Positions 6,222-11,807 of a DNA stretch of 12,288 nt are shown piece after piece. A model generated the notes under the pieces. That model saw only the letters and a program-made list of their open reading frames with translations. It did no database searches and was not told the origin of the DNA. Source of the stretch: CAZAJT01 sp964485585 (GTDB lineage Bacteria > Patescibacteriota > Microgenomatia > UBA1406 > GWC2-37-13); NCBI GenBank assembly GCA_964485585.1, contig CAZAJT010000032.1:1-12288 (forward strand). The letters run 5' to 3'. Positions within the stretch are counted from its first letter, which is position 1; every line of letters begins with the position of its first letter. A program made the position numbers and the translations under genes.

Positions 6222-6587
6222 CTACTGGGGGAATGTAGTGATAACTTTATTAAGCATCTTCATAACTTCAACGGTTAAATTAGCAGTTGTTAAAAATTCA
6301 TTTCGTTTTATATATCCAACATCTCTTGCCACTAGTAATTGATTCTGAGCTTCTGTTAGTGACGATTTAGCGAAATAATAGAATTGACGCTTTTCCCTTG
6401 CGTTCTTTCTTCCAAATCCTTCTGCAATGTTGCTCGTTACCGATATTGATGCTCTTCTTATCTGTGCACTTAATCCAAACGCTTCATTTCTCGGAAAGAT
6501 TTGTGTAAGTTTATATATCATTAGAACTAAAGCGTGAGCTTTTTGCCAAACAATAAGATGGGTAAAAGAAGTAATAGACGTATTCAT
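6222..6587 (-). CDS. Four-helix-bundle protein (23S rRNA intervening-sequence family)
   Basis: This 121-residue protein has the family layout of S23/IVS-type four-helix-bundle proteins: FTHLIVWQKAHALVL at the start, YKLTQIFPRNEAFGLSAQIRRASISVTSNIAEGFGR in the middle, then REKRQFYYFAKSSLTEAQNQLLVARDVGYI. Members are often encoded inside intervening sequences of 23S rRNA genes or scattered in genomes; their function is not settled. Here there is no rRNA. Instead the gene sits between inverted GTATTTAG-type repeats (6177-6198 and 6593-6623) and opposes both neighbours, which suggests that it moved in as a unit. The ATG at 6587 is only a few bases inside the right arm. Length is normal and all conserved motifs are present. 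Confidence 0.92.
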   Translation of the reverse strand: MNTSITSFTHLIVWQKAHALVLMIYKLTQIFPRNEAFGLSAQIRRASISVTSNIAEGFGRKNAREKRQFYYFAKSSLTEAQNQLLVARDVGYIKRNEFLTTANLTVEVMKMLNKVITTFPQ

Positions 6588-6592
6588 TATTT

Positions 6593-6623
6593 CTAAATAC
6601 TAAATTCTAAATACTAAATACTA
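6593..6623. repeat. Right CTAAATAC-type arm flanking the four-helix-bundle gene
   Basis: CTAAATACTAAATTCTAAAT begins this 31-nt arm of TAAATAC units. It is an imperfect reverse complement of 6177-6198 and close to the right arm at 2774-2804. Confidence 0.65.
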
Positions 6624-6633
6624 GAATCTACGT

Positions 6634-6639
6634 TATAAT
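6634..6639 (+). promoter_or_regulatory. -10 box (TATAAT) upstream of the CsoR-like gene
   Basis: TATAAT ends 6 nt before an ATG at 6646, the same spacing as at 723-731 and 3330-3335. No -35 consensus is visible, since the region upstream is the AT-rich repeat arm. Confidence 0.6.
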
Positions 6640-6645
6640 TTGTCT

Positions 6646-6696
6646 ATGGACTATAGTCAACAATGGTTAACGAAATTAACGGTTTTATGGATTTAA
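6646..6696 (+). other. Possible 16-codon upstream reading frame overlapping the CsoR-like start
   Basis: ATG at 6646 is the first after the -10 box. It opens MDYSQQWLTKLTVLWI and stops at TAA 6694-6696, in a different frame from the repressor and overlapping its two possible starts (6663 and 6687). It could be a coupled leader peptide, or the remnant of the original repressor start after a frameshifting insertion. Confidence 0.25.
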
Positions 6697-6914
6697 CACA
6701 GCGCATAAATAGAATCATCGGTCAGCTGAAAGGGATACAGAAGATGGCGGTGAGCAAGCGCGACATTTCTGAAATTCTCCAGCAAGTTTCTGCCGTGAAA
6801 AAAGCGATCGATGGACTCTCAAAAGAAATGGTGATTGACGACATCGCTCGTCATATTCCTCCGAAGGATAGCAAGAAGATCATGAGGATGATTGAGAGAG
6901 CGATAAACTTATGA
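6663..6914 (+). CDS. CsoR/RcnR-like (DUF156) repressor lacking usual metal ligands
   Basis: This protein of 83 residues (75 if the ATG at 6687 is used) matches the all-helical CsoR/RcnR/FrmR family of DNA-binding repressors: LTQRINRIIGQLKGIQKMA, then ISEILQQVSAVKKAIDGLSKEMVIDDIARHI. By alignment to the copper sensor pattern Cys-His-Cys, the three positions are Asp, Ile and Ile (D in KRDIS; I and I in DDIARHI), and the protein contains no cysteine at all. It is therefore unlikely to sense Cu(I) in the known way, or formaldehyde by the FrmR cysteine. The natural start is uncertain: an earlier ATG at 6646 is in another frame. The next gene, trxB, begins 101 nt later in the same direction across a hairpin repeat. 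Confidence 0.8.
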   Translation: MVNEINGFMDLTQRINRIIGQLKGIQKMAVSKRDISEILQQVSAVKKAIDGLSKEMVIDDIARHIPPKDSKKIMRMIERAINL

Positions 6915-7015
6915 GTGTTTAGTGATTAGTGTTTAGTTATTAGTTAAATACATATGTCATCCTGCATTCGTAGGAATGACGGAAACTAAACACTAACAAC
7001 TAATTACTAAAAACT
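6913..7015. repeat. Nested inverted repeat between the CsoR-like gene and trxB
   Basis: The outer arms are TTTAGT-type repeats: roughly 32 nt starting near 6914 pair with 6984-7015 with about 6 mismatches. The core GTCATCCT...AGGAATGAC (6956-6980) has the ends of the REP-like family. It touches the csoR-like stop on one side and the trxB start on the other. Confidence 0.8.
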
Positions 7016-8146
7016 ATGAATTCTGTTGAGAACATAATCATAATCGGTGGGGGGCCGGCAGGGCTTGCTGCCGCGATCTATAATGCGCGCGCGAATCTTA
7101 ATCCACTCATGTTTGCGGGTTCTCCTCCCGGCGGGCAGCTTACGCTTACTTCTGATGTTGAAAATTATCCGGGATTTGAAAGCATTCTCGGACCTGAGCT
7201 TATTGAGAAGATGCGCAGTCACGCGAGGAAGTTTGGGACGAGAATCGTCGATGAGAATGTCGTGCGCGTTGATTTTTCCAAAAGACCTTTCGAAATCTAT
7301 CTTTCTGAAGCGATCGCGGGGCCTGCCGCTCGCCAGCCCCAATTGTCGCGCCTCAATGAGGCGACTCCAATTGGTGCCCCCCGTCTCGCGTCACCCGCTC
7401 CCAATAGATACTTAGCAAATGCTATCCTAATAGCAACGGGCGCAAAAGCAATCTGGCTCGGGTTGGAATCAGAACGACGGTTGAGAGGTAAGGGAGTGTC
7501 AGCGTGCGCAACCTGTGACGGCTTCTTTTTCAAAGAAAAGGTTGTCGGCGTTGTCGGCGGTGGTGATACCGCGATGGAAGAGGCGCTCACGCTTACCAAA
7601 TTTGCCTCAAAAATTTACATTATTCACCGCCGCGATGCATTTCGCGCTTCAAAAATTATGCAGGATCGGGTGCTCAAGCATCCGAAGATTGAGGTGATCT
7701 GGAATACGGAAGTTGTTGAGGTGATAGGAGAACAGAAAGTTGAAGAAGTTAAACTGGTTACAACTAGTTTAACTGGTTCAACTAGCTCGACCAATTCAAC
7801 TCTTAAGTTAGATGGTCTCTTCATTGCCATTGGCCATAAACCCGATACCGATATATTTAAGGGGCAGATTGAGCTCGATGAGAAGGGATATATCCTTACG
7901 AGTCAGAGAAAAGCCATTAATATAGTTAAATTGGTTAAATCAGTTGAACTAGTTAAATTAGCAGAAGCCAATTCAACCAGTTTAACTAATTTATACCAGT
8001 TTAACCCCAACTATCAATACACGACTTCCGTTCCCGGGGTTTTTGCGGCGGGAGATTGCGTTGACAGCGTGTACCGACAGGCGGGCACTGCAGTAGGGAT
8101 GGGGATTGCCGCAGCACTTGAGGTAGAACGGGCTTTGGAACAATAA
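7016..8146 (+). CDS. trxB: Thioredoxin reductase with three repeat-derived insertions
   Basis: TrxB passes electrons from NADPH through FAD and a redox disulfide to thioredoxin. Seen: FAD motif GGGPAG (11-16), PGGQLTLTSDVENYPGF, the active-site pair C164-A-T-C167 in SACATCDGFF, the NADPH motif GGGDTAMEEAL, HRRDAFRAS, and C-terminal GVFAAGDC...YRQAGTAVGMG. At 376 residues it is about 65 longer than the usual ~310. The excess lies at three sites: residues 103-127 (the palindromic element shared with tgt), about 245-263 (GTTAAACT-type repeat replacing a beta-turn) and about 301-334 (an inverted GTTAAATTGG-type repeat before TSVPGVFAAGD). All catalytic motifs survive, so activity is plausible. 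The ATG at 7016 abuts a repeat and has no Shine-Dalgarno site. Confidence 0.96.
   Translation: MNSVENIIIIGGGPAGLAAAIYNARANLNPLMFAGSPPGGQLTLTSDVENYPGFESILGPELIEKMRSHARKFGTRIVDENVVRVDFSKRPFEIYLSEAIAGPAARQPQLSRLNEATPIGAPRLASPAPNRYLANAILIATGAKAIWLGLESERRLRGKGVSACATCDGFFFKEKVVGVVGGGDTAMEEALTLTKFASKIYIIHRRDAFRASKIMQDRVLKHPKIEVIWNTEVVEVIGEQKVEEVKLVTTSLTGSTSSTNSTLKLDGLFIAIGHKPDTDIFKGQIELDEKGYILTSQRKAINIVKLVKSVELVKLAEANSTSLTNLYQFNPNYQYTTSVPGVFAAGDCVDSVYRQAGTAVGMGIAAALEVERALEQ
7322..7396 (+). repeat. In-frame palindromic element, TrxB copy (75 nt, 25 codons)
   Basis: Read as PAARQPQLSRLNEATPIG..., the same frame as the Tgt copy at 297-383. Inner stem CGCCTCA/TGAGGCG and outer stem CCAATTG/CAATTGG are intact. 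It lies in the FAD domain between SEAIAG and the conserved LANAILIATGA segment. Confidence 0.9.
7748..7806 (+). repeat. GTTAAACT-type repeat inside trxB
   Basis: GTTAAACT (7748-7755) and AGTTTAAC (7766-7773) are exact inverted arms. GTTCAACTAG...AATTCAAC continues after them. It is read as VKLVTTSLTGSTSSTNST, a Ser/Thr-rich stretch where family members carry a short polar beta-turn. Confidence 0.7.
7925..8005 (+). repeat. GTTAAATTGG-type inverted repeat inside trxB
   Basis: The arm GTTAAATTGG (7925-7934) faces CCAGTTTAAC (7996-8005), with further GTTGAACTAGTTAAA / TTCAACCAGTTTAAC pairing between them. It is read as VKLVKSVELVKLAEANSTSL..., about 34 residues beyond the normal TrxB length. It shares words with 7748-7806. 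Confidence 0.8.
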
Positions 8147-8160
8147 AAATCATTTTCGTC

Positions 8161-8189
8161 TTGACAGGTGTTTTTCGAGACTTTACACT
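8161..8189 (+). promoter_or_regulatory. Sigma-70-type promoter for the ligase/TPR gene
   Basis: TTGACA (8161-8166), exactly 17 nt, then TACACT (8184-8189). The expected start near 8196 places the 38-bp hairpin at 8211-8290 in the 5' untranslated RNA of the gene at 8314. Confidence 0.65.
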
Positions 8190-8210
8190 GAATGAATCTA
8201 AAAGTGCACT

Positions 8211-8290
8211 GTTCGATTGTTCAATGGTTCAATTGTTCTACTGCTGTAGCTATACAGCAATAGAACAATTGAGCAATCGAGCAATAGAAC
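8211..8290. repeat. 38-bp near-perfect hairpin in the leader of the ligase/TPR gene
   Basis: Arms 8211-8248 and 8253-8290 are reverse complements at 32 of 38 positions around the 4-nt loop GCTA. They are built of TTGTTC-type words. There is no T-run after it, so it is not a plain terminator for trxB. It ends 23 nt before the next start codon. Confidence 0.9.
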
Positions 8291-8313
8291 CATTATTAGT
8301 TTCTTAATTCTCT

Positions 8314-10386
8314 ATGTCCACTACTCACCAGCACTCTCTTTTTCACGCAGCAAAATCAATTATTTTACTGATTATTGTCTTTCTCTTTCCTCTCTTCTTT
8401 CTCCCGACTACGCAGGAATTTTTTATGACAAATAAATTATATCTTCTCGCATATGGCATATTGGTACTCGTCGCGGTATCGGGAATCGAATTCGTCACGT
8501 CAAGGAAATTTGTCTGGGTGCGCGGTGTATTTGACAGCGTTGTAGCACTATTTCTTTTTACGGTCGCTCTTTCGATTCTCCTTACTTCGCCCAACAAGGT
8601 GCAGGCGCTTCTCAATGTTCATCTTGGTCTAGTCGCGATGGGTGGTCTTGGATTACTATACTACTATTTATCAAGGACCAATAAAGCGGTTGCAACGCAG
8701 GTTATGAATATTCTTTCTTTAGCTAGTCTTGTGCTCGCGCTTCTTTCGATCGTGTTCTTTTTTAATCCTCTCAAATCAACAGCATTGCCGTCCAGTCTAG
8801 AATTTTTGAAAAATCCGAACTTTACTCCTCTCGGTAGTTCCTTTGATCTTCTGTTATTCCTTGGTTTTTTTGCGGTCGTACAACTGGTATCGATATTTTC
8901 CAAAAAACGATCTGATAATCCAAGCCGTACCGCACGGGAGCTATTACCGTCTCTGGCATCCCTTACGCTGCTCGTGCTGGCTATCCTGACCAACGGTTAC
9001 GCAATCGTGAAAACCGGACTCGTTCTGCCGCCCCTTACCGTGTCATGGTATGCAGCGGTCGAGACGCTCAAGCAACCGATGACTGCGCTTTTTGGAGTCG
9101 GAGTGGATAATTTCAGCTCGATTTTTTCACGATCGAAAGATATGTTATATAATCAATCGCCACTCTGGCAGATACAATCATTTAATGCAAGCAGGTCGGC
9201 GTTTCTTCATATCTTTACCGAGACCGGAGTATTTGGTTTCATCGCGTTCATACTCCTTGTGAGCGCTCTGGTGCGGGAAGCAATGGAACGGGGTAAGAAA
9301 CAAGGACAAATGGTAAAAAATCTGTTGCCGGTTCTTTACATCGTTAGCGCCCTTCTCGTTTTTCCGCCTTCGATGACGCTCTTCTTTTTGCTTTTCGTAC
9401 TCCTGGGCGTAAAAAGCGCGAGCGAAGTAGATGAACATGAGCATGTATTTGCGGTAGATATGCGGCGCGTAGTGCCGGTGTATATCGGCGGTTCAATCAC
9501 TGCGCTTATTGTTGTTGGCGGACTGGCATATTTTATGACTCGTGCATATGTGGCTGAATACAGCTTCAAACGGGCAATAGTGGGAGTTGCAGAAAAAAAT
9601 ATCAAGCAGCTCTATGATAACCAGCGCAATGCGGTGATTCTCAATCCTTATATTGAACGCTACCGGCTGAATTTTTCACAGACAAATCTTCTCATCGCAA
9701 ATAATATTTCGCAGAGTGCCCAGCAGAAAGCAAAAGAAAATCCTCCCAAGGAAACACAGAATGCTAAGGAGCAGCAGCAACCCCAACTGAGCGAACAGGA
9801 TAGGCAGACTATCTCTCAGGCAGTGCAGGCGGCGATCGCAGAAGCAAAAGCAGCGGCTTCACTCAATCCGATGCGGGCTGGTAATTGGGAGAATCTTGCC
9901 AATGTGTACCGAAGTATCCTCGGTCTCGTGCAGGAAGCTGACGCATGGACGATCTCTTCCTTTCAGCGTGCGATCATGCTTGATCCGCAGAACCCAACGT
10001 ACCGGTTAAATCTGGGAGGAGTGTACTTCTCCATGAAGAATTTTGATGAAGCGACCAAGATGTTTGAGCAGGCAGTATCTCTTAAGCCTGACTGGAGCAA
10101 TTCACATTACAATCTGGCCTGGAGCTACTATCAAAAGCAGGATTATCCGAAAGCAGTAGCAGAGATGCAAAGCGTACTTTCTCTCACGGATCCCAAGCGA
10201 GATGAAGCTGATTATAAAAAAGCGAATCAGGAGCTTGAGGAAATGAAGAAAAAACTTCCCAAGGAAGAAGAGAAAGCCCAATCAACACAATCCGCCGAAC
10301 CGAAACAGTTAAAACTGTCAACTCCTCAGACTGCGACTGTTGAGCCAAAGCTGCAGCTCCCGAAGGAAGCAAGCCCGGAGAAATAG
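8314..10386 (+). CDS. O-antigen-ligase-like membrane protein with C-terminal TPRs
   Basis: This 690-residue envelope protein resembles the Wzy/O-antigen-ligase-with-TPR proteins common in CPR genomes. Residues about 10-390 form many membrane helices (for example AKSIILLIIVFLFPLFFLP), with a soluble loop containing GVGVDNFSSIFSRSK and HIFTETGVFGFIAFILL, which resembles the ligase loop before its last helices. Another helix (VYIGGSITALIVVGGLAYF, about 390-410) leads to a soluble region. At least two to three TPRs follow (about 523-628: NWENLANVY, YRLNLGGVYFSMKNFDEATKMFEQAVSLKP, SHYNLAWSYYQKQDYPKAVAEMQS). The tail (about 650-690) is Lys/Pro/Gln-rich and looks disordered. The likely role is transfer or polymerisation of surface glycan, with TPRs for partner binding; the substrate is unknown. 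The TAG stop lies in the outer arm of the following inverted repeat. Confidence 0.82.
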   Translation: MSTTHQHSLFHAAKSIILLIIVFLFPLFFLPTTQEFFMTNKLYLLAYGILVLVAVSGIEFVTSRKFVWVRGVFDSVVALFLFTVALSILLTSPNKVQALLNVHLGLVAMGGLGLLYYYLSRTNKAVATQVMNILSLASLVLALLSIVFFFNPLKSTALPSSLEFLKNPNFTPLGSSFDLLLFLGFFAVVQLVSIFSKKRSDNPSRTARELLPSLASLTLLVLAILTNGYAIVKTGLVLPPLTVSWYAAVETLKQPMTALFGVGVDNFSSIFSRSKDMLYNQSPLWQIQSFNASRSAFLHIFTETGVFGFIAFILLVSALVREAMERGKKQGQMVKNLLPVLYIVSALLVFPPSMTLFFLLFVLLGVKSASEVDEHEHVFAVDMRRVVPVYIGGSITALIVVGGLAYFMTRAYVAEYSFKRAIVGVAEKNIKQLYDNQRNAVILNPYIERYRLNFSQTNLLIANNISQSAQQKAKENPPKETQNAKEQQQPQLSEQDRQTISQAVQAAIAEAKAAASLNPMRAGNWENLANVYRSILGLVQEADAWTISSFQRAIMLDPQNPTYRLNLGGVYFSMKNFDEATKMFEQAVSLKPDWSNSHYNLAWSYYQKQDYPKAVAEMQSVLSLTDPKRDEADYKKANQELEEMKKKLPKEEEKAQSTQSAEPKQLKLSTPQTATVEPKLQLPKEASPEK

Positions 10387-10687
10387 ATCTTAGATGTTAG
10401 ATCTTGGATCTTAGAATAAAATTCGAAGCACGAAATCAGAAATCCGAAACAATAGCTAAACTAAAAGCACCAAATAACAAATTTCAAGTTCCAAATAAAT
10501 TCTAAATCTCAAGTTCCAATATTCAAATTGTTTTGAATTTGATCATTGGTGCTTATTTGGAACTTGGTGCTTGGTAATTGGAATTTATAGTATTTGAATT
10601 TGTTTCGTGCTTCGACTCGCCTCGCTGACGCTTTGGCGAAGCGGGTATTCGAATTTCGGATTTAGTAAATCTAGGATCTAAGATCTA
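10384..10687. repeat. About 300-nt composite inverted repeat
   Basis: This fills the spacer between the ligase/TPR gene and the peptidase gene; nothing else was seen there. Exact outer arms TAGATCTTAGAT (10384-10395) and ATCTAAGATCTA (10676-10687). Exact inner arms TCGAAGCACGAAA (10423-10435) and TTTCGTGCTTCGA (10603-10615). Central stem TCAAATT/AATTTGA (10523-10529, 10536-10542). Between them CAAGTTCCAAATAA-type words on the left face TTATTTGGAACTTGG on the right. The right half also holds a GC-rich insert (about 10611-10647). Confidence 0.88.
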
Positions 10688-10692
10688 AATTG

Positions 10693-10701
10693 TGGTACAA
10701 T
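10693..10701 (+). promoter_or_regulatory. Extended -10 promoter for the M23 peptidase gene
   Basis: TGG-TACAAT fits an extended -10. It ends 14 nt before the ATG at 10716, which predicts a leader of only several bases. The -35 region lies inside the repeat arm and has no consensus. Confidence 0.6.
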
Positions 10702-10715
10702 AGACGGTATCGCAT

Positions 10716-11780
10716 ATGTCAGAGCTCCGGATGTTTCTCCTTTTTCTGAGGGAATACGGTAAAACGCGCGCCCTCCGATTTGGTCAGGGATTTGAACAGT
10801 TTAAGAATGTTATCGTTGCCTTCCTTGTCGTCAAACGCGGCAAGTACTCTACTTCATTTCTCAACACATCGTTTCTTTTACTTGTTGCGGCGGCGCTTAT
10901 CGGCGGACCGACTATCGCAGAAAATAGTCCTTTTGTGAGCTCGTTTGAAGAGTCTCCTGCCAACAGTCAATCGGGAGTTGTCGCCTACAATCCGGCAGAA
11001 ACGAGCTTGGGGACTGTCATATCGGCCAAACCACGCGACAAGATCATTGAATATGAAGTATTGGGAGGAGATACGCTTGATTCTATCTCAAAAAAATTTG
11101 ATGTGTCGATAGACAGCATTAAATGGGCAAATAATATGAAAACCGATACGATAAAGCCGGGGGAAAAGATAAAAGTGCCGCCAATCACCGGCGTGGTGCA
11201 CAAAGTAGTGTCGGGTGACAATATCTATAGTATAGCAAAAAAATATCGTACGGATGCGCAGAAGATTGTAAATTTCCCGTTCAACGAGTTTGCAGATCTT
11301 GATTCTTTTGCGATTGTTTCCGGCCAGATTCTCTATGTGCCTGACGGTACGCCAGAAGAAGAACAACCCAAGGTGGTGCCGGGACAATACTTTGCAAAGA
11401 TTGTGGCAGGAGTCAAAGGATCATCCAATTTTATCTGGCCTACTTCCGGTGGCATCACACAATATCCGATCTGGTACCACATGGCGCTTGACATCGCCAA
11501 TGCCGCAGCGCCTGCTATTCTTGCGTCGGACACCGGCACGGTGGTGTATAGCGGATGCTTACGATACGGATATGGATGCAATATCATTATTGATCATGCG
11601 AATGGCTATCAAACCTTGTATGCTCATATGTCTGCACTTGATGTGTCAGCGGGCGAAGCAGTAAATCAGGGTGCAAAGATCGGCTCCATGGGATCAACGG
11701 GTCGATCCACCGGGACGCATCTGCATTTTGAGGTAAGGGAGAATGGAACGTTACTCAATCCGCTGAATTTCTTGAAATAG
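10716..11780 (+). CDS. LysM-domain M23 family metallopeptidase (peptidoglycan hydrolase)
   Basis: This 354-residue protein cuts, or regulates cutting of, peptidoglycan peptides. The first ~45 residues are basic and cytoplasmic, then a membrane anchor (FLLLVAAALIGGPTIA, about 50-66). Two LysM glycan-binding repeats follow: IEYEVLGGDTLDSISKKFDV... (about 110-154) and VVHKVVSGDNIYSIAKKYRT... (about 158-211). The C-terminal M23 domain has all zinc and catalytic residues: H255 and D259 in YHMALD, H304 in LYAHMS, and H335/H337 in THLHFE, so it should be active rather than a degenerate LytM activator. The start is supported by the extended -10 just upstream; there is no Shine-Dalgarno site. It converges on the Cys-rich gene with 27 nt between stops. 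It acts at the outer face of the membrane. Confidence 0.95.
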   Translation: MSELRMFLLFLREYGKTRALRFGQGFEQFKNVIVAFLVVKRGKYSTSFLNTSFLLLVAAALIGGPTIAENSPFVSSFEESPANSQSGVVAYNPAETSLGTVISAKPRDKIIEYEVLGGDTLDSISKKFDVSIDSIKWANNMKTDTIKPGEKIKVPPITGVVHKVVSGDNIYSIAKKYRTDAQKIVNFPFNEFADLDSFAIVSGQILYVPDGTPEEEQPKVVPGQYFAKIVAGVKGSSNFIWPTSGGITQYPIWYHMALDIANAAAPAILASDTGTVVYSGCLRYGYGCNIIIDHANGYQTLYAHMSALDVSAGEAVNQGAKIGSMGSTGRSTGTHLHFEVRENGTLLNPLNFLK

Positions 11781-11803
11781 GGGGAAGCGCTACTCCTTTC
11801 CCC
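11781..11803. terminator. Possible hairpin between convergent genes
   Basis: GGGGAA (11781-11786) pairs with TTCCCC (11798-11803) around an 11-nt loop, directly after the peptidase stop and just before the stop of the opposing gene. No strong T-run follows on either side, so a terminator role is weakly supported. Confidence 0.3.
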
Positions 11804-11807
11804 TTAC

